This document shows positions 40,587 to 48,080 of a stretch of DNA of 64,000 nucleotides, one piece after another. This DNA is from Kofleriaceae bacterium (GTDB taxonomy: Bacteria; Myxococcota_A; Polyangia; Haliangiales; Haliangiaceae): contig JAGPCY010000022.1 of assembly GCA_018057825.1 (NCBI GenBank), positions 1 through 64,000 of the forward strand. Direction: 5' to 3'. Below the pieces are notes generated by a model. It ran no database searches and was not told the DNA's origin. It saw only the letters and a list, made by a program, of their open reading frames with translations. Position 1 is the first letter of the stretch; each line of letters begins with the position of its first letter. The position numbers and the translations under genes were made by a program.

Positions 40587-41189
40587 TCATCGCCGCGGGG
40601 CCGGGCGGCGTCGGCGCGGGAGCGCGAAGGGCGTCGGGTGCGAGGGGAACATCAGGCGCAGCGTGGCGGCGAGTTGCGCCAGGACGTAGTCGGCGAGGGT
40701 GCCGCGCGGCTCGGTGGTCCACTGGGTGGCGGCGCCGGCGATGACGGCGTGGAGGAGCGGGGCGGCGCCGGCGGGGGCGTCGCCGGGCAGGCGTCGATCG
40801 AGCTCGGCGATAACGGCGCGGGTCCGCTGGCGGGCGAGAGCGCGGAGCTCGGGCACCTGGAGCTCGTACCAGGTGATGAGGAAGTTCACCGAGAAGTCGT
40901 ACCGGGTGTTCATGCTCCGGAGGAGCGACTGCAGGAAGGTCCATAGGCCCTGCGGTCCCGGGCCGATGGGGATGGCGTCGAGATGGACCCGCGCCTGCGC
41001 GATGCTGCGCCTCATCATCCGCACGAGGAGGGTGTCGCGGTTGGTGAAGCGCTGGATCAGCGCCGCGCGCGACAGGCCCACGGCGGCCGCGACGTCGCTG
41101 AGGGTGAAGGCCAGAGGGCCGCGATCCCGCAGCACGGCGACAGCAGCGTCGAGGATCTCGTCGTCGGAGCGGAGCTTGGGGCGGGGCAT
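40587..41189 (-). CDS. mphR: MphR-like TetR-family repressor
   Basis: A 200-aa TetR regulator that closely follows MphR(A) as I recall it: the start MPRPKLRSDDEILDAA, the HTH VGLSRAALIQRFTNRDTLLV, then IPIGPGPQGLWTFLQ, NFLITWYELQVPELRALARQ and the C-terminal ADYVLAQLAATLRLMF. MphR(A) represses the macrolide-resistance operon and is released by erythromycin-type macrolides. The gene is 60 nt downstream of the mph gene in the same direction. In the known mph(A) operon the mrx gene lies between the two; it is absent here. A matching palindrome lies upstream of mph. Confidence 0.93.
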   Translation of the reverse strand: MPRPKLRSDDEILDAAVAVLRDRGPLAFTLSDVAAAVGLSRAALIQRFTNRDTLLVRMMRRSIAQARVHLDAIPIGPGPQGLWTFLQSLLRSMNTRYDFSVNFLITWYELQVPELRALARQRTRAVIAELDRRLPGDAPAGAAPLLHAVIAGAATQWTTEPRGTLADYVLAQLAATLRLMFPSHPTPFALPRRRRPAPRR

Positions 41190-41249
41190 TGGCGGTCGGC
41201 TTCGGTGGGGCGGTGTGGGCCGCGGCCCGCGTTCACCCGCGTCGGCGGT

Positions 41250-42152
41250 TCACGCTGGGGTCGCGAGCTGCGCCTGGGCGGCGGCGAGGTGGGTCGCGTC
41301 CCCCGACTCGAGGCCGAAGAGCGCATAGGTCACCGGCCACGCGGCCAGGCGCTCGGCGGTGTGGTCGGCGATCCGCGGCCAGCGCCGGCCGCCCGCGGCC
41401 GCGTAGGCATCGAGGAGCTTGGTCAGCCCGACCTCGCCGAAGACCATGAGGTGGGAGGTCAGATCGATCGAAGGATCGTCCACGCGGGCCTCGCTCCAGT
41501 CGATCATGCCGGTGACGCGCTCGGCGCGATCGACGAGCACGTGGCCGACGTACAGATCGCCGTGGACGACCGCGCAGAAGTCCGGCCACGACGCGTCGTC
41601 GTCGAGCCAGCGCTGCCACCGGGCGAGGCGCTGCTCGTGCACGGCGAGCTCGCGGCGGACCCGGTCGAGGTCGTCTGCCACCTGCTGGCGAGCCTGCGCG
41701 GGTGTGCGGACCCGCATGCCGGCGTCGATCGCCGCGTCGACCGGCACGGTGTGGAGGGCGGCGATCGCGGCGGCCAGACTGTCCGCGAAGATCGCCGAGT
41801 CCTGCGGCACCGCCCACTCCGGCGTCGTGGTGCCCGGCTGGACCGAGATCGCGGTCGGGTCCTCGAGCATGGGATAGGCGATCAGCTCGGGGCTGGCGAT
41901 GCGCCAGTCCGGCACGGCGAAGGGCAGGCGCGACCGCAGCATGGCGAGCGCCCGCGCCTCGCGCTCGATCTTGGCGCTGACGTCGGCGCGCCGCGGGATG
42001 CGCAGCACCCAGCGGGGCCCATCGTCGACCGCGGCGATCACGATCCGGTAGTCGAGGCCGAGCTCGTTGATGGACAACGGGCCGGTGAGCCGGAGCCCGT
42101 GGCGGGCGGCGAGGGCGTGGAGGTCGGCGGCGTCGGCGTCGGTGGGGACCAT
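41250..42152 (-). CDS. mphA: Macrolide 2'-phosphotransferase, Mph(A)-like
   Basis: A 300-aa kinase of the macrolide phosphotransferase family, which inactivates erythromycin-like drugs by phosphorylating the desosamine 2'-OH. Very similar to Mph(A): LHALAARHGLRLTGPLSINE, LGLDYRIVIAAVDDGPRWVL, RLPFAVPDWRIASPELIAYP and RWQRWLDDDASWPDF. The catalytic loop is VVHGDLYVGHVL (Asp199) and the metal-binding Asp is in MIDWSEARVDDP (Asp218). ATG 42152 gives almost the same length and start as Mph(A); a TTG upstream would add 8 codons. It forms an operon with mphR and has a palindromic operator 30 nt upstream. Confidence 0.94.
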   Translation of the reverse strand: MVPTDADAADLHALAARHGLRLTGPLSINELGLDYRIVIAAVDDGPRWVLRIPRRADVSAKIEREARALAMLRSRLPFAVPDWRIASPELIAYPMLEDPTAISVQPGTTTPEWAVPQDSAIFADSLAAAIAALHTVPVDAAIDAGMRVRTPAQARQQVADDLDRVRRELAVHEQRLARWQRWLDDDASWPDFCAVVHGDLYVGHVLVDRAERVTGMIDWSEARVDDPSIDLTSHLMVFGEVGLTKLLDAYAAAGGRRWPRIADHTAERLAAWPVTYALFGLESGDATHLAAAQAQLATPA

Positions 42153-42181
42153 AGGGGCCTCGCGGTCGTGGCTCAACGAAA

Positions 42182-42201
42182 ATAACCGACGCGTGGGTTA
42201 T
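42182..42201. promoter_or_regulatory. Likely MphR operator upstream of mph
   Basis: ATAACC-N8-GGTTAT, palindromic at 18 of 20 positions, 30 nt before ATG 42152. The ATAACCGACG half matches the MphR(A) operator as I remember it. Supports macrolide-inducible control of the mph-mphR unit. Confidence 0.75.
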
Positions 42202-42277
42202 AAACAAGAGGGACCGGAGGGGCGGGGCGCGGCGGCGAGGGCGCCGCTCGACGGCGAGGTCGTGGGCGATCGGGGAG

Positions 42278-43465
42278 CTACGCGCCACCGAGCTCGGTGC
42301 CGACCCGGAGTCGATCGAGGTAGCCCCGGTACACGAAGGAGCGGTCGCGCTTCTTGCCGGTGGTCTCGACGAGAACGCCGGCCGCGACGAGCAGCTCGAT
42401 CGCCCGGCCCGCGGTGGGCTTGGTGGTCGCCACGAGCTTCATCACCGACGCGACGGTGACGATCGGCTGGCGCGGCAAGAACTCGAAGAGCCGCAGCGCG
42501 ACGACCGACATCCCCGCGTGGGCGAGCACCCGCGTGCGATCTGCGGCGACCAGCGCGAACAGCTCTCGCGCGGAGGCGACCGCCTCGTCGGCGATCGTCG
42601 CGACGCCGTCGAGGAAGAAGTCGAGCCAGCCCTCCCAGTCGCCGTCGCTGCGGACGGCGTTGAGCCGGCGGTAGTAGTCCTCACGATGCCGCTTGAAGAA
42701 CAGGCTCAGGTAGAGGAGCGGCTTGGTCAAGAGCTTCCAGTGCTCGAGGAATAGCGTCACGAGCAAGCGGCCGATGCGACCGTTGCCGTCGAGGTAAGGG
42801 TGGATGGTCTCGAACTGCACGTGCAGGAGCGCCGCACGCACGAGCGGTGGTAGGGCGTCGTCTGCGTGGAGGTACTTCTCGAACGCGCCGAGCACCTCGC
42901 CGAGCGCGTGCGGAGGTGGTGGCACGTACGCGGCGTTGCCGGGGCGACTCCCGCCGATCCAGTTCAGGCTGCGACGCACCTCGCTGGGAAGCTTCTCGGC
43001 GCCACGCACGCCGCGCATCAGTCGGGCGTGGGTCTCGTTCAGGAGTCGCATCGACAGGGGCAAGCCCCGCGGATCCGCGAGCTGCGCACGCGCGTGGGCG
43101 AGCGCGTCGAGGTAGTTGCACACCTCCTCGACGTCGGCGCTGGGCGCAGCCCGCGGCTCGGCACTGTCCTGGGCCTCGAACGTGAGCAGGTCGACGAGGG
43201 TCGCCTGCGTGCCCTCGATCTGCGACGACACCACGGCCTCCTTGCGCACGAACGCGTAGATGAACCAGTCGAGCGACGGCACCATCTCCCCGGCCAGCTC
43301 GAGGCGAACCAGGGCTTGCTCAGCGGTACGGAGGCGGGCGGTGACGGCGGTGTCGACGACGAGCGGCGGCGGCGCCGCCGGCGGCAGGGCGTGCGGGAGG
43401 AAGGCCGCGACCTGCTCCCCGCCCACGGTGGTCCGCTCGTATCGTCCGGTGGTTCGCTTCGGCAT
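42278..43465 (-). CDS. Fic-family protein, class II with C-terminal winged helix
   Basis: A 395-aa Fic protein. The self-inhibitory motif [S/T]xxxE[G/N] is SSQIEG (Ser80, Glu84, Gly85), before the Fic core as in class II. The catalytic motif is the complete HPYLDGNGRIGR. The C-terminal ~90 residues (VVALRLFEFLPRQPIVTVAS, then LLVAAGVLVETTGKKRDRSF) form a winged helix. This is the common chromosomal self-regulated AMPylase architecture. Repeats just upstream (43554-43592) may be its operator. It is unlike the BREX-embedded Fic, which lacks its own inhibitory motif. Confidence 0.92.
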   Translation of the reverse strand: MPKRTTGRYERTTVGGEQVAAFLPHALPPAAPPPLVVDTAVTARLRTAEQALVRLELAGEMVPSLDWFIYAFVRKEAVVSSQIEGTQATLVDLLTFEAQDSAEPRAAPSADVEEVCNYLDALAHARAQLADPRGLPLSMRLLNETHARLMRGVRGAEKLPSEVRRSLNWIGGSRPGNAAYVPPPPHALGEVLGAFEKYLHADDALPPLVRAALLHVQFETIHPYLDGNGRIGRLLVTLFLEHWKLLTKPLLYLSLFFKRHREDYYRRLNAVRSDGDWEGWLDFFLDGVATIADEAVASARELFALVAADRTRVLAHAGMSVVALRLFEFLPRQPIVTVASVMKLVATTKPTAGRAIELLVAAGVLVETTGKKRDRSFVYRGYLDRLRVGTELGGA

Positions 43466-43553
43466 CGTCCGGGTAGGGGGGAACGCCCGCTTGACCGGGT
43501 CCGAGGGCTGGTAAGGCCGACGTTACGAGGGTGGCGAGCTAGGAACGAGTGCT

Positions 43554-43592
43554 TTACTAGCTGGGGGCGCTAGTCAAGGCACCGTTACTAGC
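43554..43592. promoter_or_regulatory. TTACTAGC repeats upstream of the class II fic gene
   Basis: Two direct copies of TTACTAGC (43554-43561, 43585-43592) with an inverted GCTAGT between them (43569-43574), 88-127 nt before the fic start. On the minus strand TTGACT lies in the same stretch and could be a -35 box. Candidate autoregulatory operator. Confidence 0.4.
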
Positions 43593-43667
43593 GAGCGCAG
43601 GGCCGGGGGCAGCCGGCAGCATCGACGGAGCAAGGTCAGTTGGTTACACGGCCGGACGGCCACTGCC

Positions 43668-43835
43668 CGAGACCGAGACCGAGGCGGAGACCGAGACCGA
43701 GGCCGAGACCGAGACCGAGACCGAGGCGGAGGCCGGAGACCGAGACCGAGACCGAGGCCGAGACCGAGACCGAGACCGAGACGGAGACCGAGGCCGAGAC
43801 GGAGACCGAGACCGAGGCGGAGGCCGAGGCCGAGC
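43668..43835. repeat. Hexanucleotide tract 2 (GAGACC/GAGGCC/GAGGCG)
   Basis: About 168 bp of 6-bp units, ending two bases before the stop codon of the GlxA gene (minus strand). Same unit family and plus-strand orientation as tracts 1 and 3. Confidence 0.9.
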
Positions 43836-43836
43836 G

Positions 43837-44850
43837 CTAGTCCAGGTTGGGGTGGCGCCCCGGGTGGTCGTGGCGGCGGTGGGCGCCGGGGGCGGTGCCG
43901 ACGTGGCGGTGGAAGGCGCGACGAAACGCGGCCGGATCGGCGTAGCCGACGCGGGCGGCGATCTCGTCGATGGACAGCCGCGTGGTCTCGAGCAGGTGGG
44001 CGGCGTGGGCGACGCGGAGGCGCTGAACGAAGCGCTGCGGCGTGAGGCCGAGGCCGAGCTCGACCCGGCGCGCGAGGGTGCGCGGCGACACGCCCACCGC
44101 CCGGCCCAGGTCGGCGAGGGTAACCTGGCGCGTGAGGTTGGCGGTGATGAAGGCCTCGAGAGCGCCGAGCAAGGGGTCGAGGCTCTGCAGGTGGGCGAGG
44201 ACCATGTACTGCGACTGCGATGGTCGCGCGTCGAGGACGAGGTAGCGCGCGACCAGGTCGGCCAGCGCGGGGCCAGCGACCCGGGCCACGACCGCGAGCA
44301 TCAGGTCGGCGTGGGCGAAGGCCGAGCCGGCGGTGAGGACGCCGCCGCCGTCGACGACCATGCGGTCGGCGCGCAGGGTCACGGCGGGATGACGGCGGGC
44401 GAAGGACGGCAGGAGCCACCAGGTGGTGGTCGCGGTCCGGCGCTCGAGGAGCCCGGCGGCCGCGACCAGAAAGGTCGCCGAGCACGAGGCCGCGACCACC
44501 GCGCCGCGGCCGGCCGCACGCGGCAGCGCGGCGACGACGCGGCGGACCTCGGGGCGCGCGAGCAGGCGCTCGATGGCTTCATCGCGGGTCGCGAAGATGC
44601 CGGGCAGCACCAGCACGTCGTTGCGCTTGAGGGTGCGCAGGTCGAAGGCGCCCTCGACCGCGATGGCCCGGCCCTGGACCGACCGCACCGGTCGACCGTC
44701 GGGGGATACCACGCGCTGGGTCAGGGTCCGCGCACCAAGCCCGCGGCCGGCCCGGCCGGCGCGCGCCAGACGGGCCGCGGTGTCGATGACGTCGAGGCCG
44801 AGCCCCAGGGCGCCCTCCATCACGCCGTCGACGACGAGGTGGACGATCAT
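43837..44850 (-). CDS. GlxA-type regulator (DJ-1/PfpI domain + AraC HTH)
   Basis: A 337-aa regulator. The N-terminal domain is a DJ-1/PfpI-type amidotransferase fold without evident enzymatic role (RNDVLVLPGIFATRDEAIER; GAVVAASCSATFLVAAAGLL, Cys at the nucleophile elbow). The C-terminal AraC HTH pair reads LADLGRAVGVSPRTLARRVE and DEIAARVGYADPAAFRRAFH. The His-rich tail ends next to hexamer tract 2. Its leader sequence is repeated at 46970-47015 ahead of a truncated copy. Confidence 0.88.
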   Translation of the reverse strand: MIVHLVVDGVMEGALGLGLDVIDTAARLARAGRAGRGLGARTLTQRVVSPDGRPVRSVQGRAIAVEGAFDLRTLKRNDVLVLPGIFATRDEAIERLLARPEVRRVVAALPRAAGRGAVVAASCSATFLVAAAGLLERRTATTTWWLLPSFARRHPAVTLRADRMVVDGGGVLTAGSAFAHADLMLAVVARVAGPALADLVARYLVLDARPSQSQYMVLAHLQSLDPLLGALEAFITANLTRQVTLADLGRAVGVSPRTLARRVELGLGLTPQRFVQRLRVAHAAHLLETTRLSIDEIAARVGYADPAAFRRAFHRHVGTAPGAHRRHDHPGRHPNLD

Positions 44851-45073
44851 GCTGGCAAGCGTAGACCGAAACGTGTCGGTACTGCCAATCGAGGCTGGCC
44901 GGTGTCCGGCACGGTGGGCCGGGCGGCGGCGTGGGTGCGCGAAGGAGGCGGGAGGCCCGAACCGTCGCCGGGGCGTCCGCGCAGGCCTCGCTCCGGTCGA
45001 TCATGCCCGGGACGCGCTCGGCGCGATCGGCTGACTCGCAGCATCGGCCACGCGAGGTGGCGTCGACACTCGT
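44851..45073. other. Intergenic region between GlxA and ABM genes
   Basis: Contains the glxA leader (CGGTCTACGCTTGCCA on the minus strand) and a 56-bp fragment related to mph. No gene is supported. Confidence 0.5.
44974..45029 (-). pseudogene. 56-bp fragment of an mph-like gene
   Basis: Matches 41477-41532 inside the intact mph gene with 5 mismatches in 56 bp. It covers the codons around the catalytic MIDWSEA; here it reads MIDRSEA on the minus strand. Only this fragment is present. It points to past duplication or recombination around mph. Confidence 0.7.
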
Positions 45074-45658
45074 TCAGGTGGTCTGCCTGCCAGGGTAGAT
45101 CCATCGCGCCAGCCAGCGCGTGAGGCGTGGCATGATCAGGTACGTCAAGAGCACGACCTCGAGGACGATCGTGAGCAGCAGGCGCACGGGCTGCGGGGCG
45201 GCGGCGAGGGTCAGGCCGACGAGCTGGCCGATCGAGAGCACGAGGGCGTAGACGACCGCGATCATCACGAGGGCCATGCGCCACCGCGACGGCTGGGGAA
45301 CCACGGTTCCGGCCGGGGGCGTGAACCACAGCTCGAGGCCGGTCAGGCGGCTCCACACCGCGTCGGCCTCGACCAGGTCGGTTACGTCCACGAGGGCGCG
45401 GCGGCGGAGGTCACTGGCCTCGAAGGCTCGCAGATGCTCGACGCTGTCGAAGCGGAAGACGCTCGTGTAGACCGGGGGCTCCTCGGCGGGCCCGCGCTGC
45501 ACCCGGGCGCCGAGAAACCCGGGGAGGTGCCTCGCGCCGTCGATGAGGCGCTCGAGCCAGGCCTCGTACGCCTGCTCCGAGCCGGGTCGCACACGTCGTG
45601 ACACGACGACGGTGACGGGGTCTGGAGCCGGAACGGGGGGCGGGGGAGCGGTCGTCAT
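45074..45658 (-). CDS. ABM-domain protein with two membrane helices
   Basis: A 194-aa protein. The N-terminal half is an antibiotic-biosynthesis-monooxygenase-like domain: VTVVVSRRVRPGSEQAYEAW, FLGARVQRGPAEEPPVYTSV and FRFDSVEHLRAFEASDLRRR. The C-terminal half has two hydrophobic helices (MALVMIAVVYALVLSIGQLV; PVRLLLTIVLEVVLLTYLIM), so it is membrane-anchored with the ABM domain in the cytoplasm. ATG 45658 is chosen because the Pro-rich leader and domain begin there. Substrate unknown. It is divergent from the esterase gene at 45810. Confidence 0.82.
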   Translation of the reverse strand: MTTAPPPPVPAPDPVTVVVSRRVRPGSEQAYEAWLERLIDGARHLPGFLGARVQRGPAEEPPVYTSVFRFDSVEHLRAFEASDLRRRALVDVTDLVEADAVWSRLTGLELWFTPPAGTVVPQPSRWRMALVMIAVVYALVLSIGQLVGLTLAAAPQPVRLLLTIVLEVVLLTYLIMPRLTRWLARWIYPGRQTT

Positions 45659-45751
45659 GGCGTCACCAGTCGGTCGGGCGCGTGGGTCCGCGCGCCCAGC
45701 ACCATTGCGTCGATCGAGCAGGCAGACAACGCGATCGAAGTGAAGGAACCG

Positions 45752-45766
45752 TTGCACGCGCTGCAA
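45752..45766. promoter_or_regulatory. TTGCA-N5-TGCAA palindrome (LysR-type box)
   Basis: Perfect 5-bp arms in the divergent gap between the ABM and esterase genes. Contains a T-N11-A signature of LysR-type sites. Two similar sites occur at 57366 and 57628. Confidence 0.4.
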
Positions 45767-45809
45767 GCCTGAGATCGCCCTCGGCGCGGGTTCCCACTAC
45801 ACTTAGGGG

Positions 45810-46859
45810 ATGACGCCTCCAGGTTGGTCAGGCTGCGCTCGCCGAGGCCGGCGCTGGTGGCTCGCCGCGGTCGTCGCGGTGCTCGTGGGCTGCGATGGCG
45901 CCGAGGTCCCGGCCGGCGACGACGCCGGCCCATCCGATGCGGACGCCGCCGGAGCGGTGCCGGTGGTCCGCCGCACCGCGACCTACCCGGTGCTGTCCTC
46001 GACCCACGTTTACGGTCAGGGGATGCGGCACAGCGCGTGGGGCGGCGGCACGACCAGCCCGATCGATCTACAGCTCGACCTGTTCGAGCCCCAAGGCGCG
46101 CCGGCCGGACGACCGGCGCTCGTCATCATCCACGGCGGAGGCTTCTCGGGCGGCTCGCGCACGCAAGCCGAGCTGCGCTCCTTCGCGGAGTACTTCACCG
46201 CGCGCGGCTGGGTGTGTATCTCGATCGACTACCGGCTGACGGGGGACCGCGGCACGCTCCCGGCCCGGTGGGTGCAGTATCTCGAGGATCAGGTGCCCCC
46301 GTCGAGCCAGGGGCAGGCCGCCGCGCTCTACCCCGCGGCGCGGGACGCCAAGGCCGCGGTGCGCTGGCTCTACGCCAACGCGTCGACCTACCAGCTCAAC
46401 ACCGACTACGTGACGGCGATGGGCGGCTCGGCCGGTTCCTACCTGGCGATCGTCCTCGGCGTGACCGATCCGCAGGACTTTCGCGATGAGGTGTCGGCGA
46501 GCGAAGACCCGACCCTGGCCAGCACCCACCTCGATCAACCCGCGCGGGTGCGGACGGTCATCGATCACTGGGGCGGTCTCGAGCACCTGCGGATCCTCGA
46601 GGCCCTGGATGGTCGGTCGCGCTTCGACGATGGCGACGCCCCGGTGAGCATCGTGCACGGCACCGCCGACGCGACGGTGCCTTTCACCGAGGCCGAGGCG
46701 CTGCGGGCGGCGTATGTCGCGACCGGCGTCGCCTACGCCTTCCATCCGCTGGAGGGCGTCGGCCACGGCGCGTGGACTGCCACGGTCGGAGGCGCGACGC
46801 TCGAGGAGCTGGCGATCGCCTTCGTGATCGAGCAGCAGGCTCTGCTGGTCTCCGAATAG
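45810..46859 (+). CDS. Secreted alpha/beta-hydrolase (esterase/lipase) lipoprotein
   Basis: A 349-aa protein with a lipoprotein leader (RRWWLAAVVAVLVGC), then an acidic Asp/Ala linker and an alpha/beta-hydrolase fold. Motifs are VIIHGGGFSGGSR (oxyanion hole), AMGGSAGSYLAIVLGV (nucleophile Ser in GGSAGS), VSIVHGTADATVPF (acid) and GVGHGAW (His). It belongs to the HGG-type esterase group. Likely tethered to the outer membrane and acting on small esters; substrate unknown. Confidence 0.88.
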   Translation: MTPPGWSGCARRGRRWWLAAVVAVLVGCDGAEVPAGDDAGPSDADAAGAVPVVRRTATYPVLSSTHVYGQGMRHSAWGGGTTSPIDLQLDLFEPQGAPAGRPALVIIHGGGFSGGSRTQAELRSFAEYFTARGWVCISIDYRLTGDRGTLPARWVQYLEDQVPPSSQGQAAALYPAARDAKAAVRWLYANASTYQLNTDYVTAMGGSAGSYLAIVLGVTDPQDFRDEVSASEDPTLASTHLDQPARVRTVIDHWGGLEHLRILEALDGRSRFDDGDAPVSIVHGTADATVPFTEAEALRAAYVATGVAYAFHPLEGVGHGAWTATVGGATLEELAIAFVIEQQALLVSE

Positions 46860-46861
46860 GC

Positions 46862-46992
46862 GAGCTCGGGGGCGGGACGTCGACCGGGATCGTGGGGGGG
46901 CGGGCCGAGGTCACGGGGGCGCCGTCGCCGGAGACCACGCGCACCGCGCGGCGCGCGCGCCGAGGGGGGGCGACGGCGAGGTGGAAGATCAC
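46862..46992 (-). pseudogene. 5' remnant of a second glxA-like gene
   Basis: On the minus strand a GTG at 46992 opens VIFHLAVAPPRRARRAVRVV then SGDGAPVTSARPPTIPVDV, which matches the start and the VVSPDG segment of the GlxA regulator with the part between deleted. The upstream leader is also shared: CGTTTCGGTCTA followed by CTTGCCA. The gene is cut after about 44 codons. Confidence 0.6.
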
Positions 46993-47065
46993 GATGGCAA
47001 GATTAGACCGAAACGTGGCAAGGCGGCCACTCGCGGCGATCGCTCGCCTCGGCCATCGTCGCGCC

Positions 47066-47872
47066 ATGCCCGACGAGCTGGACGACTTCACCCGCCGCGC
47101 GATCGCCATCGACGGCGTCGAGCGCGCGGTCTACGTCGCGGGCGATGGGCCCGCGGTGATCGTCATGGCCGAGATGCCGGGCATCAGTCCGGACCTCCTG
47201 CGCTTCGCCCGCTGGGTGCGCGCCGCCGGCTTCACGGTCTTCCTGCCGTCCTTGTTCGGGCGCGATGGCGCCTATCCCGAGGCCGCCTCGGGCCTGGCGG
47301 TGCTGCGGCGCGCCTGCGTGGCCCAGGAGTTTCGAGCCCTCGGCGGCGGTCAGTCGAGCCCGGTGACGAGCTGGCTGCGCGGGCTCGCGCGGGTCGCCCA
47401 CCGCGAGTGTGGCGGGCCCGGGGTCGGGGCGATCGGCATGTGCTTCACGGGCAACTTCGCGCTCAGCATGATGCTCGAGCCGGCGGTGCGCGCGCCGGTC
47501 CTGTGCCAGCCGTCGCTGCCGATGGACGATCCGGCGGGGCTCGAGATCGCGCCCGACGAGCTAGCGCAGGTGCGCGCGCGGCTCGAGGGCGAGGACCTGA
47601 CGGTGCGCGCCTACCGCTTCGCCGGCGACCGCTTCTGCACGGCGCGACGCTTCGCGGCCTACGCCGAGGCCCTCGGGCCGCGCTTCGTAGCGACGGTCGT
47701 GCCAGACGCCGCCGCGCACCCGGCGCCGCCGCCATTCTTCGCGCAGGTGGTGGGCTGTCCCCACAGCGTCGTGACCGCGCACCTGATCGATCAGGCCGGG
47801 CAGCCGACGCTCGCGGCCCGCGACGAGATCCTCGCGTTCTTCGCGGCGCGGCTGCAGGCGGCGGCGTCGTGA
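47066..47872 (+). CDS. Dienelactone hydrolase family protein
   Basis: A 268-aa cytoplasmic alpha/beta-hydrolase. It begins DELDDFTRRAIAIDGVERAV, has VIVMAEMPGISPDLLRFARW, the nucleophile segment GVGAIGMCFTGNFALSMMLE (Cys in the GxCxxG elbow, as in dienelactone hydrolase), and a C-terminal CPHSVVTAHLID with the catalytic His. ATG 47066 is the first good start. The glxA leader duplicated just upstream suggests it was placed beside a GlxA-type promoter by rearrangement. Substrate unknown. Confidence 0.85.
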   Translation: MPDELDDFTRRAIAIDGVERAVYVAGDGPAVIVMAEMPGISPDLLRFARWVRAAGFTVFLPSLFGRDGAYPEAASGLAVLRRACVAQEFRALGGGQSSPVTSWLRGLARVAHRECGGPGVGAIGMCFTGNFALSMMLEPAVRAPVLCQPSLPMDDPAGLEIAPDELAQVRARLEGEDLTVRAYRFAGDRFCTARRFAAYAEALGPRFVATVVPDAAAHPAPPPFFAQVVGCPHSVVTAHLIDQAGQPTLAARDEILAFFAARLQAAAS

Positions 47873-48080
47873 GCGCGGGCGGCGCGGCGGCGGGCGGTGC
47901 GCGACTTCGCCGCGACGATGGCGACCCGGCCGTCCGCGCGCACGACCCGGTTCGCCTTCGATCGGGCAGAGCCCGGGCCGGCGCCCGACGAGCGGTTAGC
48001 GGTGAGCGAGAAGCGAACACTTGACGAACGGGGACGGCAAGGCCTAGAGTGGTATCGGAATAACCGATACCGCGAAGCCC
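47873..48080. other. Intergenic region holding a strong promoter
   Basis: No gene supported; the last 60 nt hold the promoter/palindrome listed next. Confidence 0.5.
48021..48071 (+). promoter_or_regulatory. Promoter with perfect palindromic operator
   Basis: TTGACG (48021-48026), 18-nt spacer, TAGAGT (48045-48050), directly followed by a perfect inverted repeat GGTATCGG-N5-CCGATACC (48051-48071). ATG 48081 is 9 nt further. An 8-bp perfect palindrome at the transcription start is what an autoregulated gene pair, such as a toxin-antitoxin operon, would have. Confidence 0.7.
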
